A stretch of DNA of 64,000 bases, taken from Hofstenia miamia (lineage: Eukaryota > Xenacoelomorpha > Acoela). The stretch lies in contig SCFE01000043.1 in assembly GCA_004352715.1 (NCBI GenBank), forward strand, positions 479,493-543,492, in the 5' to 3' direction. The notes beneath the pieces are model-generated. The model was not told the origin of the DNA and did not search any database. It saw only the letters and a list, made by a program, of their open reading frames with translations. Both the position numbers and the translations under genes were made by a program. Within the stretch, counting starts at the first letter, position 1, and each line of letters opens with the position of its first letter. Of this stretch, positions 23,150 to 34,671 are shown piece by piece.

Positions 23150-23690
23150 GGCTTTCAATTAAATTTGAGGGTTTCAAGTAAACTCCTAGCATCTAGTGGA
23201 AGCCCTTCGTTAAAATTGTTTAGTCCGCGCAAAAGACTATTAAGTGCAGTAAATTGCACATTGTTGTCTTGTGCTCATTCCGCTAAAAACTCCTTCATTG
23301 ACCCTACATCAGAACAACAGGATGATTCACTAAATTTGTTATTTGCAGTATTGACGGTATTAAAGGAATCACATAACAGATTATGAAATTTTGAAGCTTA
23401 AACAAGATAAATTTAGCAAAATACATACAGATTTTCTTGTGCTCGTTGTAATAAATTCATTTCAATTGAATGCTAAATGAAATGTATAAAGCCATATAAT
23501 TAAATCCAATTTCCAAATGAGTTTCATCAAATTGAAATCTGAATATATATTTAAAGCTGATGAAACAAACATAAAGTTGCTCACAAGTTGGAACATCATC
23601 TTCAGATAAGTCTTGCATCTCTTCACACAATGATTCGTTTGCAATTAAATGAAGTGATTCACTTGAAGAATATAATTTATTCATCATGTA
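23150..23690 (-). pseudogene. CACTA-like transposon protein, N-terminal remnant
   Basis: On the minus strand, 23690-23580 encodes an acidic start (SLCEEMQDLSEDDVPTCEQL). After frame breaks, 23320-23165 reads MKEFLAE, a TGA where Trp is expected, then AQDNNVQFTALNSLLRGL and LPLDARSLLETLK. The pattern FL-x-x-W-A-x-x-x-x-(I/V)-x-x-x-ALxxLLxxL then LPxDARxLL-x-T is a widespread N-terminal block in arthropod CACTA-like proteins that also carry the Tnp2 region. Its strand and position upstream of 20590-19933 suggest one original gene, now split by the elements at 22162-22706 and 20602-22069. Confidence 0.55.
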
Positions 23691-23699
23691 TTCTCCTAA

Positions 23700-24095
23700 A
23701 GCGTTAAATTACAACTAAAACTACGTTTATTAACACTGAAAGCTATATTGTTAACTATATTATTTTCATTATTCGAAATACTTGTTATTACTGTTAAGCA
23801 ATGAATTTATTTACTAATTGCAGCTACAGTTCAATTAAAAACAATACATTTCAGCTTCTATTACAGTTGAGAAGTCCAACTCGTCTGTTACTTTTCTGTT
23901 TTTTGCACAATGTACTTATTCCAAACAACTCTATTAAATTTATACAATAAGTAACTTCCTTTGCTAATACCAATTAGTATTGATTCATTTCTTGGTAGTT
24001 TGCAACTTACTGCATATGTTTGCATATTTTAAATGAAAATATTAAGTCATCTTTTCGCAAATTTTAGTTCATATAAATACGCTACTACTGATATG
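23700..24095. other. Unannotated sequence
   Basis: AT-rich, no coding or repeat signal recognised between the CACTA-like remnant and the next mariner. Confidence 0.5.
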
Positions 24096-25357
24096 CAGGG
24101 TGTGCCATAAGTTTTTATACGATAAAATTTGCAAATAACAATCAAAGTGCCAATAAAAAAGTAAGTCCCAGTATATTTTTTATAACAAACATGAAAGTTA
24201 AACATTATGTCAAGTTTTCAAAATGTCCTTAGTATCCAAACAGGCTTCCAGTAGCTTCCTGCAAGCTTTGAGACATAAATCCGGTATTACAGCAAAAAAT
24301 TCTTCCATGATTGCTGCTCGTAATTCCATCATTTTAGTGAGATGGTGTTTTAGACCCAATTTTTTAAGAATCCCCACAAGAAAAAATCTTCCACAGTGAG
24401 GTCAGGGAGCTTGGTGGCCACTCACATCCTCGTGGTACTATCCAGAGATTATTTAAATTTTCATTTAACCAAGTTCTTGTAATGTTAGCATAATGAGGTG
24501 GGGCTCCATCCTGCTGAAAAATGTGGGGAGCGCAGTTATGTAATGTTTGTGAAGCTGGAAGGAAAATATTGGATAACATCTGAACGTAACGATCAGCATG
24601 TTCTATCGAAGAAATAAGAACCAATTACACCTTAACTGTGAATAGCGGCCCAAACACAGAGTCCAGGACTAGCTACACCTTTCGTCACAATTTGATGTGG
24701 ATTGTCTTCAGCTTAGTAGACGAAATTGTGTTTTTTGACCACACCATCAACACGAAGTATTGTTTTATCTGACCAAATTATCCGATCAATCAACTGAGGA
24801 TCATTACGGAAAAATATGAGCATTTCTTCGCAGAACTGAAGACTGCGATCGTAATCATCTTCATTTAGAAATTGTACTAGCTGTGGGAATGAAATGACGC
24901 ATATTAAGATCATTCAAGATACGTCTCAATAATGTAGAGCTAATATCCAATTGAGATGAACCACGCCGTGTTGAAGTCTGAGGGTGATTTTCGTAATGTT
25001 GTCTTCCGATCTCACTGATATTGGTCACCCAGAACGAGGTGCATCGAGCACTCAACCTGTTCTTTCCCACTTGTCAAAGAAAAAATCAATTGTTCTTCTT
25101 GTTGGTGCATCCGATTTAAATTCTCTTCTCCATTGTCGTTGAATTGAAACAGGATAAATCAGCAAATACTTTTGTTTAATGAGCCAGACACGTTGTTCAA
25201 TGGTGTATCGAGATTCACTCATATTTTCTAATAATAAAATATTTTTCTATTAATTTCATTTATATGCATACACAAAGAAAGAATTCATTGGCCAATGGTA
25301 TTGAAAAATAACATTAATTGATTAATGTTATCGTATAACAACTTATGGCACACCCTG
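24096..25357 (-). mobile_element. Mariner-like element with CAGGGTGTGCCATAAG ends
   Basis: The left end is CAGGGTGTGCCATAAGTTTT and the right end, reversed, is CAGGGTGTGCCATAAGTTGT. Both continue ATACGATAA, giving long, well-matched inverted repeats. The right flank starts TA; the left flank has TG, consistent with one point mutation in the TA duplication. Span 1262 bp. Confidence 0.88.
24210..25222 (-). pseudogene. Mariner transposase pseudogene, DD41D-like
   Basis: Starts MSESRYTIEQRVWLI at 25222 and ends DTKDILKT then a stop at 24210-24212. Recognisable blocks are FNEDDYDRSLQFCEEM-like (24850-24800), IIWSDKTILRVDGVVKKHNF (24780-24720) for the first Asp, QQDGAPPHYANITRTWLNEN (24510-24450) for the second, and, in a shifted frame, PDLTVEDFFLWG (about 24395-24360) for the third. 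Spacing between the second and third Asp is about 40-41 residues once the frame break is allowed for, placing it near the rosa/DD41D group. At least six stops and several frame changes. Confidence 0.8.
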
Positions 25358-25729
25358 TAAATAAACATATAAGCAATGAGTTCATTTAAATTTAATGGAA
25401 AAACAAATAATTTTAGAAAAAATTCAAAAATATTACGATAGATTTATAATGCAAAAAATGAAATACTTGAAACTGTAGCGTTTTTGTTACAAAGGGAAAT
25501 TTTAAAATAGCAATATTACTGCAAATATTTTTGTTTTTTGGGTTTTGTTGGGACCTCTAAGTTATGTATTTGTCACTAGTTTTGACTTGCTAGAAGAATT
25601 AAAACAAAATATCTTTTTTAGTTGACAATACGTTTGTATGTGACAAATTTTTTAAAGAATCGAGATGTTTTGTTTAAAATATCCTGCGAAATTAATCGTT
25701 TATAGCTTAAAATTAAGTATGTTATTTTA
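25358..25729. other. Unannotated intronic sequence
   Basis: AT-rich; the ORF at 25618-25821 runs into the MITE and has no recognisable motif. Confidence 0.5.
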
Positions 25730-25737
25730 TCTACTGT

Positions 25738-26003
25738 CAGTGGCGCGTTTAGGATTTTTAAAAGTGGGGGCTGACACCCATTTTCACAGAAAAAAATTGC
25801 AAAAAAAGTTTTTTTGAACAAAAGTAACCATACACAAAATGCAATCGTTTGTTTTTAGCAGCAAATCGATTGATAACATCTTGAATTAACGAACCATTTT
25901 CAATTTTGAGGAAAATAGAACATTTTTCTTCAGATTTCGCAGTTGGCTTCAAAAGGGGGGAGAGGTAGCGGTTGCCTCCCTGCCCCCCTTAAACGCGCTA
26001 CTG
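25738..26003. mobile_element. hAT-type MITE with 8-bp target duplication
   Basis: The left end is CAGTGGCGCGTTTAGGATTT and the right end, reversed, is CAGTAGCGCGTTTAAGGGGG. The flanking 8-mers are tctactgt (25730-25737) and tctaccgt (26004-26011), differing at one base. Inverted CAGTxGCGCGTTTA ends, an 8-bp duplication, a 266-bp length and no gene identify a non-autonomous hAT copy. Confidence 0.8.
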
Positions 26004-26011
26004 TCTACCGT

Positions 26012-27284
26012 CATTTTTAGATAAAGATTATTAAATCACTGCAATTGAAAGCATGACCATTTTCGTCGCTAGATGGCATACTGAATTTGAGAAATCTTTC
26101 GAAACAATCTCGAATAGACTTCTAAGAATCATTATAATTTTCCGACTGGAAATCCACATGCCACCGTTGTTTCGACAGCTTCGTCTTTACTGTTCCAAAC
26201 TTTCGAACTATTCTTGTAGTTACCTCAAGACTGGGGATCTAACCATAAATCAATGCATTAAATTAGCGAATACCTTTCGACAGTAACCCGGTTTTACCAC
26301 AGGCACCCGACTGCTAATAATAGTTATACGATACAAACCGATACGGACAAACCTCTCCATTCCACATTGTGTATTTTAAATATGAGTTTTTTAATACAAA
26401 GAAAATACAATGTTAAAAAATAAATGGATAACTTTTAAAATAATTTAATACTGCAACCGCAAAGAAAATGTCAAGTTCCTGTGCGGGAGGGGTACGAGGA
26501 AACAATTGCGGGGTACAGTAAGGCGGATTTGTGATGGTCGGTTTAACCGCGCATCACTTTTACACAATACCAAGAACAATAGAATTATTTCATTATCATT
26601 AACAGCCATTTTTGATGACAACTTGATGTTACTTAGCTTAGCAGTGGTTGTGGATAATGAATTCAAAGTATAACTCAGGCTTAATAACATCGAGATTTGC
26701 ATTAAATCAAGCTAACACGATAATTTTTTAAACAGGACAATTCATTATTCTTGTGCAACATGCACTTTTACAGCAATTGCCCTTTGTGTAATTCATTAAG
26801 TCCACCTTCGTTTAAGTGCAAGAAGTTTTTCTAGATGTACATGTAGAGACTTGCACTTGCGTGAACTCTTCTGAAATATTTTTGTAATTTAATAGGTTTA
26901 ATTTTATTTGTGAGATTCATTTGTCTGCCCTGCAAACAGCCAAATTCTGTTGTTGTTGATAATTGATTTTAAACTATTAGTGTCATCTGAGAAATACCCG
27001 ATGCGTTAATTTTTAGCAGCTGGACTTCCATAAACCTACTAATTATACTTAATTGTTATTTCATCCTGTCTCGTTGTTTAATCTTCTACTCTCGTGGCAA
27101 TACATGAAGAGATTTACATGTTAACAGATGCTTGCTTCCACTTGTATTTTAAGAGATTTCCATACCCTCTGCCACCTTAGTAGAAACAGATTTGCATAGG
27201 CTATTGCGGTTTAACTCGTGTTAAACTGCTTTCCGCAGGTGGCGTGTGCTAGTTTTAATTGTTACACATGCTTGAATATAACTG
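26012..27284. other. Unannotated intronic sequence
   Basis: About 1.3 kb without a gene or repeat end that I can support. The ORFs at 26053-26286 (+) and 26445-26702 (-) have no known motif. Confidence 0.5.
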
Positions 27285-27719
27285 CATTCGCATTCAAGGC
27301 GAGCGTGACCTTGGTAGAGATTTCTAATATGTATCGCATGTTTGCGTTTTAACATTTTATTCTCAATAAAACACATGCAACCGGTCATATTGCATAGTGG
27401 GAATTGCAATTAAAAATGGAAATGTAGAATTTAGCAATGTCGTTTCATTTGACCATAAAACAATTTTCTAATGCTGTGATTCAAAATGAGANNNNNNNNN
27501 NNNNNNNNNNNNCATTCGCATTCAAGGCGAGCGTGACCTTGGTAGAGATTTCTAATATGTATCGCATGTTTGCGTTTTAACATTTTATTCTCAATAAAAC
27601 ACATGCAACCGGTCATATTGCATAGTGGGAATTGCAATTAAAAATGGAAATGTAGAATTTAGCAATGTCGTTTCATTTGACCATAAAACAATTTTCTAAT
27701 GCTGTGATTCAAAATGAGA
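27285..27719. repeat. 207-bp exact duplication across a 21-N gap
   Basis: Sequence 27285-27491 is repeated at 27513-27719 with the 21 N of 27492-27512 between. The copies look identical, including the shared coding frame on the minus strand. Identical sequence on both sides of a scaffold gap most simply means overlapping contig ends that were not merged. Confidence 0.85.
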
Positions 27720-28290
27720 GTTTCTCGCTTTATGCTTTTTTAACTCAAAAAGTTGCGAAGCTTTCTTAATTTTTCATGAGACTTAGTGACTTATTTATTT
27801 ATTATTTATAAATTTCAAAAACATTTGCTACTGTTAATCCAATTGTTAATTGTTTTCGAAAAATCAGAGTTAGATGGCTAGTAGAACGGGGATCCTCTCC
27901 CGGGCCTGAGGAGTCGTAAAAGCCCAAGCTGAACAGAGTTAGGTTACTAGAATTCTAGCATGCTTCTGTTAGGTTTCCTTGTAGAAGTGTTATTATAGCA
28001 ATTCTGAATGTTTGTCGACTGTTTTTCCGTTAAATGTAGCTGTTAAGTAGTAACTTAAGAATATATTTGATTCTTGTATCTAATACAAATGTCTTGTGAA
28101 CTCGGAAATTATTAACAGAGGAGATCCTCAAAAGTTTGAATGTTTTGACTTTTTATTCGTTTGTAAAACCGATTCAAATGGAATAAATCGTTTGAAACAA
28201 AACCGTTTTAAACATTTTCCAATGAACAATCACTTTAATAATAGTTTCAAATATGACGAAAACGATTTATTTTGCTAAATTTGACAAATG
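27720..28290. other. Sequence possibly belonging to a plus-strand retroelement 3' end
   Basis: Contains a GC-rich patch (ggatcctctcccgggcctga at about 27890) in otherwise AT-rich DNA and ends in a (AAAT)n-like tract (ataaataaataaataag) at 28294-28312. The patch plus a simple A-rich tail could be the 3' end of a non-LTR element on the plus strand. Alternatively, the tail belongs to the minus-strand element that starts here. I cannot decide between them. Confidence 0.3.
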
Positions 28291-28349
28291 CAATAAAATA
28301 AATAAATAAATAAGACTAGTAATCTACAAATCATACACACATCCAGCTT

Positions 28350-30612
28350 CATCAGTTCAGGACAAGATGCTATGAAGCCGCAAAATTTGCAGCAGAGGCA
28401 GAGATATTTTGACCTCGCCTGTCGGTAAAAGATAAGCACATTTCAAAATATGGGAATAATTGTCAACTTCTTGATTACAGAGTTTACACCAGCATCCCTG
28501 AGAAATACGCCAGCACTCACTTTGACTGCACCACAAATTATGAAAGCTATTCGTTATAAACAAACATCTGATATTAATAGTTGAGAACTCCCGATTGTTG
28601 ATTGCCCATAATAAATAGTTTGTTGATGAAAATGTACTGATACCTGCCCATCTCTTCCAAAAGTAAGCGATGATCTTCTCATTGTGAATAATGATTTGAT
28701 TACTCTAATCATCTAGAAATAATTGCAGCTCCTATGACCAAGACGGAAGCACAGCATTATTTAAGATCTTGTAAGCAGTATTGTAATTAATCAAAAACAT
28801 ATCAAGCTTAGAAGCTACTATTGTGCATGCCTTTATACCGTTCGCATATATAACTTTTAGGTGTTCAGTGACCTTATTACAAGTTTTTAGAGTGACACCC
28901 AAGTAGGAGAATTTCGACACAAACTCTATTATTTTACATCGTATAGAAGAATGTCACCTTGTGATAGTTAGCCCACCTTTTCGGAATTTAACTAATTTAG
29001 TTTTTGACAAATTTACCTTTAGCTTATCACTTGCACAATATGTCTGGAGTACTTGCAATGCGCATTGCATCTTGGAGATGCTCTCAGACCAAATTACTAA
29101 ATCGTCCGCGTAAGCTAAACACTTACACCCGGATTGACTGATTATTCCCAGGAGATCCGCTGTGAACAATATAAAGAAGTAAAGGCGATATTTCTCTCCT
29201 TGAAGAACTCCTTTAACAACTTGCTCAACAGAATCTGAAATGTTCTCATCCACACAAATACGAATGAAATTGGACATAAACATCTACCATAGGATGGCAA
29301 GAAGCTTTTTCATAATCCACAAAACAGCAATAGAGGTTACCCTTGTCAATTCGGCAAACGAGTTTCACTTCTTCACGTAATGTTCGAATAGCTTCTATTG
29401 TAGATATTGATCTTCGAAAACCATATTGTTGAATTGGTAAGAAATTGTTAATTTCTGACCACTCATACAACCTTGCAGATAGAATACTCGTGAATATCTT
29501 TATTACATTTCTAACCAGCTCAATTTCTCGGTAGCAATCAGGTGAATCTCGATTTCCTTTATCTTTATATAATGGTATAAGTAATTAAGTCTTCCATTGC
29601 ACAGGTGTTTCTCCATTGTCAAAACAAAAAATTGAAAATTAGTTAAAGAGCAGGTACTATCTCATGTATGCAAGATTTAATCGCCTCATTGGTAATGCCA
29701 TCATAACCCGCTGCCTTTCTCATAAGCGATTTCAAAATCGACCAAAATATTTGATGTTCAGTAATTGGTGGGTCTAGTATATCGTTATTCACATTTGCCA
29801 AAGCTGGAAATTCGGGTTGCATTCCACTCAAAAGATTGTTAAAATGGGTGCACCAGCAGTTAGCATCAACATGTACAATCCGTGGGTTACAAGATTTAGA
29901 ATTTAGAATTATCCAAAATTCACTTCTACTGTCCTCAACACTGGCAATTAATGCTTCCCGCCTGGTTATTCTCATGGTTTCGGTTTTTCCACTGGCATAA
30001 CCTCTTGAAGAATATTCTCATATTCTCATAGTGCACTTTATGAACAAATCATCAACATTATGAATGTTTTCGAATTTGACGCAGGTTCTACAGAGTGTAA
30101 TAATATTCAGAATCAAACCAACAGTGAGATGACCTTACTATTCTAACGTTGCTTTATGCTACATGAAAAACCTCCACAATGAGTTCATAAATATTATAAA
30201 CGCCATAACACAGCTCTAGTTTAAGATCAAAATGAGATAAATGTTGTACAAATCTATCCATACTTAGATCCTTAAACTTGACACGCTTCTCCATCCTAGT
30301 CATAATGATGTCAACCGTGATTTCCACACGCTGGTGTTTGGTTTCTACTGTATGATACACAACAATAAGATATTTGGAAGAAAATAACAATTGTGATTTA
30401 ACTTTAAGACCCAGATTAACAGCTATAGTTAGGCCTCCAGTTGGTCTCCCACGTAATGGTTTTACAGCCCTTTGGTCTAAACATTTAAATCTCGAAATTA
30501 AGAAATCTGCACAACTCATTGTTTCTGTTAGGACCATCACATTATGCTTGGTTAACTCATAGTTAATAGTTTTAAGAGTGCTAATTGCTTCAATATTCCA
30601 CAATAACATAGA
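28350..30612 (-). pseudogene. Non-LTR ORF2 (endonuclease and reverse transcriptase), broken
   Basis: Pieces on the minus strand in order: MLLWNIEAISTLKTINYEL and VMVLTETMS (30609-30530) match the APE endonuclease start (W-N-hydrophobic-x-x-L then LTET). AAGYDGITNEAIK (about 29710) is the RT segment around the D-G-hydrophobic-x-x-E motif. QQYGFRRSISTIEAIRTLRE (29430-29370) and YCCFVDYEKAS (29330) are RT palm blocks. LAYADDLVIWSES (about 29115) holds the catalytic ADD. CWCKLCNQEVDNYSHILKC (28495-28440) is the C-terminal zinc knuckle. There are many stops and frameshifts between the pieces, so no intact enzyme. Confidence 0.8.
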
Positions 30613-30651
30613 TAACTTACGTTTCGCTTCTTTGGCATTGGGCCGTTGATT

Positions 30652-31268
30652 TAGTTATCGGATAGAGCGTAGCCACTCACGCGCTTTATCATTGAGATAA
30701 AATTGATGTACAATTGCTCCTCTAGGCCAAAATTCGGTTTTTTCTTTTATATCTTTGAACTTCTCTTCATAAACAAGGTGAAATGACTTCGAACGGTTTT
30801 CAGTTCTTGATACACAAAGTCCATTGCTTATTGTAGCGCCCATATTTGTGGCCCTCTTCGACGCACAGACTCATTTTGAGCAACGTGACCACCTGTGTTT
30901 TTACTTGAACTGCTTGCAGTAGTCATAACGTTCGCGGCGAAATCTTATTTGAGAAATTCTCAGAGTTTTCATCGCTTCACTATGCCCACGTCGAAGCAAG
31001 AACGATTCTTGAATCTTTGTGTTTATAAGCTTAAGCTCATTCTTCATGTCAGAGAACGGTTCTAAAACTTTCAATATTACACAGGCGTCCAAGGACATCT
31101 TCATAACGACCAACTTCACACTCACGTCATACCCATAATGTTTTTCCTCTTCCCATATATTTTGCATTCGTTAAAATGCCAATGCGCATATTTGCCTTTA
31201 CACATTAAACATGACAATAAGTGTGTTGTCGAGCTGCCATCGCAGTATTCGCAAACACGACCGCTCAT
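30652..31268 (-). pseudogene. Non-LTR ORF1 remnant with a Cys/His finger
   Basis: From the ATG at 31268 the frame reads MSGRVCEYCDG, then HLLSCLMCKGKYAHWHFNEC and a stop at 31122-31124. The Cys and His spacing (C-x2-C ... H-x3-C-x2-C ... H-x-H-x3-C) resembles a PHD-like or related zinc finger. In another frame a helical stretch follows (EPFSDMKNELKLINTKIQES), then a block ending NDKAREWLRSIR and a stop at about 30656, directly before ORF2. An ORF1 with a zinc finger and a coiled coil would bind element RNA; that is inference from the layout. Confidence 0.5.
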
Positions 31269-31470
31269 TGCAACCAAATATGTGGTTAGCGAGGGATCTA
31301 TCTACGTTTTGGCATCAATAGAGTTAAAATGCATGCCTCATTTTTAAGTGTCTTTACTTTGTGAAGTTTATAACTAAAAATTAGTATAAATAATGTCACC
31401 AAGCAATGCAATTATATTCTAAATCAACCGTACGAAATGCATTTTTATGCACATTTTCATCTGTATTTAG

Positions 31471-31585
31471 GGACTCATCCTATTCGAGAAGTTTAACGCA
31501 GCCAACAATGCTCTTGATAACATTAAAAAAGCTGAGAAGAAATTGGAGCTTAATGGTCAGCCCTTCGAAGTCTCTGTTTTAGAAG
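31471..31585 (+). CDS. SSB: La/SSB RNA-binding protein, internal exon (second half of the C-terminal xRRM)
   Basis: The 115-bp exon follows a strong acceptor (ttttcatctgtatttag) and precedes a strong donor (GAAG|GTAAAC). It enters in phase 0, matching the donor at 5815, and leaves in phase 1. Translation begins GLILFEKFNAANNALDNIKK and ends NGQPFEVSVLEG. In La proteins the xRRM continues G-I/L-I-L-F, then an Ala-rich helix, then a strand ending VLEG, so the two exons join into one domain. The downstream basic tail of La is not recognised in the remaining 32 kb, so the next exon is either past the right edge or too diverged for me to see. Confidence 0.85.
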
Positions 31586-34028
31586 GTAAACCTCTTTCCT
31601 AATGATCATTAACTTTCTTTTCAAAATTTTCCTCTGGTGTTCCGCTTAATCAACCCGTAGCCCGAATTAGGATCAAAATCCGTTGGACGGGTTTTTAGCT
31701 ATCATTAGCTGTTTTCGCAAAATTGATTTTGAAGTAGTTTATATCAAAGTTTGTAGAAACAAAGGTTTGATGTTGAATGAACTGTTGAATCGTTCACTTT
31801 TCTGGCCCGTAGCCTGTACTTCTGCAAAATAAGTAACAGTACGGGCGAGGCTCTAGAATCATGCTTGCTTTATCCAGTATTTACACAACAATTATTAAAG
31901 TTGATTAGACAATATAATCTTGTAATTGTAGTTTCAGTTTTCGGTTGAGGCCAGATTAGGCAAATTAGAAATTTACTCAAAATCATTGTAAACAGTAGTT
32001 GTAGACCCAACACATGTTTATTGTGTATAACGCATATGGAAATCTTTTGCTGTTATATAATATTCCTTGAAGATTAGCAAAGATGATGTATACTTTGAAG
32101 CAAGTTTTTTGAAAATATATTGCTCACTTGCCCCTATTTAGGTGTGGTGTATATTTACCTCACCTTTACATATTTGATTATGAAAAAGGTCCACTCAGAA
32201 TTTTACTTGCATCAAATTAAGTTTTACGCATTTTCCAGAAAAAAAATTGTTGTCAATTTGTTGGATGGAGGTCGAGTCACCTTCTAATGTGTATTTAAAA
32301 CTACTTTTGCAAAAGTGAAATAGTCATGAAATTTTACAGAGTAATGGAAATGCATCTAAACTTTCAAAGGTGGTGGGAAAATATTGATTTACATTAACCA
32401 TCATTTTTTTAAAATTCAAATAGCGTCACACAGGCAATTCCAGTCACAATCCCATTTTTTCGAAAAAAAATTTAAAAAACTTCTGACGCAAGCCGATATT
32501 TTGTTTAGTAATGACATCATAAATGTAAATTAGCATTTTACTACATGCAAAAATTGAGATTGATTGCATGTATTTATCATACCAAATAATTCTTCCAGAG
32601 TGACTCCATCCCTTACTGTAAAAACTTGGAAGATCAAAGTGTCAATAATAATGATGAAAATCCTTGTAAAATTCTTGTAAATCTATCGGAGTCTTAAATA
32701 ATAAGTTTTCACAATAACAGTATAGTAGCTAAATAGATTATTGGAGGAGGAGTCCAATTTTCAACCAAATGCTAAGGAATCTTCATCAAATGTAGGAAAA
32801 TTTAGGAGTTCCATGGAAAATAGTCTTAATTTATGTAATATGTTATGTGATATATGGAAATTTGGCCGTATGTTACGTCCTGAAGTATGATGTGTATTTG
32901 AGTTTTATATTTTAGTACGTTCTTACATAGTTGTAGGGCGGTTCATTTATTTAGAATGAAATATTGATACCTACAAAAAAATTGCATTTTATGAATTTTG
33001 GATGATTTGGAATGTAATCTTATCCTCTCATTTGGCTGGCCTTTATTTTGATTATTATTGTCAGTGAGTTTGTGTATGTTTTTTAGGTATATGTCTTTGA
33101 TCGTAATCAGAAAAAAACCATTTTGAGCTATTATTCAGCTGGTGGCACTAGTGTTCCTAAATTACAAAAAATCTGTGCCTATCTCTAAAAAGCGCTGACG
33201 TCAGCAAAAATTATGTGCAATATTGGAATAATGATAACTTTTTGTAGAGGTTAATATTCAGGTTACCACATGCAAAATTTTTTACTGATTGACTCATTAG
33301 AACGGAAAATAAGTATGTGGGGTAATTTTACTCCACCCCAACCCTTTCCGTATGTCAACAAACCCAACCTAAATAGGGTTAAATGTTTTCGTATTGCTTT
33401 GTTGGTGTTCTCAATTTAAGATCGCTTTATTTGCTCAATTCTTCGTTTTGTTTATTGTATGAATGCGAAATATTTATGCAGAATTGCATTGAGATTTATC
33501 ATCTTATTTTCAACAGCCAGTGAAATTCCAAAATAAATGTTTAATGGAAAACCTAAACTTTCGTTGTGTGTTCACATTTCTGAGAATATGTACATGAAGT
33601 AGATAAATGAATTTTTTGTAACATTATAAAAATGTACCTAAATATTGATTTATGACCTACATCAAATCTATTTATTGTTGTTGGACTTATGGCCTGAGTC
33701 CACTTTTACGGGTAGAAGCGATTCCTTGCTCTATTTGCCTCTGAATTTCTGTACAATGTGCATATTGTGTTTTGAACAGTCACATTGCATTGCATATGCA
33801 TCATGCCACACCGTAGAGCCTAACTTTAGCAATTGCAAATCGTTTGCATATATATTTTGGGACAATTTTCGAAATAATTCATTCTCTATTTGTTTTTCAG
33901 GTACCATTATTTTGTTTTTCAACACAGTGGGTAGACGACACTATAAACAACAAAGGCGTTCTTGACTTCTGTTTGGGACTTGCAACAGTGCTATCATTAA
34001 AAGGTCTTTTAGCAAAGTATATAATATA
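31586..34028. other. La downstream intron or flank, unannotated
   Basis: About 2.4 kb with no transposon end, RNA gene or domain that I recognise. A possible acceptor (tttgtttttcag at about 33889-33900) is followed by an ORF without recognisable motif, so I did not call an exon. Confidence 0.5.
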
Positions 34029-34316
34029 CTACAATCCAGGAATGTCAAATTTGTTTAAAACAGTTTAAAACAGATGAAAAAAACACTGTTTAAAACACCT
34101 TGAAAAAACCCATGTTTTTTCCTATACACTTCTGATTAGAATAGGAAATGCAATACACTGGATGATTTAAATTTATTGGTAATTACATTGATTTAGTTAA
34201 CAGATACACGCATTTTTTTATAAGGAGCAGTGCGATTTTGCGAGGCTCGGTGTTCTTAATTGTGCATGGCCAACCATACTCCGTGCTTCTTAATGACTAC
34301 CAAATTGAGGCTCGCT

Positions 34317-34530
34317 GCTTCTTAGTTACTGGCCGTTTATTTACACAACGTGGTGTGCTACTGGCTCTCAGCTACAAGCCAATTAATTTCAAATGTTTGT
34401 GCAGTGTTGTACGTGCTGGTTTGCTACCACGAGCGATGTCAAAGCAGCGCAATTTGTTGTCATTTCTGTTTCTTAATTACTGGCCGCTTATTTACACAAC
34501 GTGGTGCGCTCCTGTCTATCAGCTACATGT
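34317..34530 (+). repeat. Pair of subterminal direct repeats in the hAT element
   Basis: A block with actggccg, tttatttacacaacgtggtg and a following ctcagctaca or tatcagctaca occurs twice (about 34317-34377 and 34469-34530). Paired subterminal repeats near the 5' end of hAT elements often act as transposase binding sites; whether these do is inference. Confidence 0.6.
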
Positions 34531-34671
34531 GTTCTTAAATTGTTATTAACCTGTGTTCATATATAGAGGTTCTTATAAAAAAATGCGTGTAATGATAATT
34601 TATCTAATTGATAATAATTGTTCCACTTACTAATTTCCAATCTTATGTATAATATTTTTCAGATCTTTGAA

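Larger units (their letters stand above)
28291..31300 (-). mobile_element. APE-type non-LTR retrotransposon, dead
   Basis: About 3 kb on the minus strand carries, in 5' to 3' order, a zinc-finger ORF1, an endonuclease start, a reverse transcriptase and a C-terminal Cys/His motif. It ends near a simple (TTTA)n tract at 28294-28312. No LTRs are seen. The order ORF1, APE-like endonuclease, RT, C-terminal zinc knuckle is that of Jockey/R1/CR1-like clades; I cannot choose the clade. It lies about 170 bp upstream of the second La exon, in antisense. Confidence 0.75.

Noticed and set aside
33889-34068. Possible exon after tttgtttttcag reading VPLFCFSTQW
   Set aside because: The acceptor looks good, but the reading frame matches no La segment or other family and runs into the hAT element.
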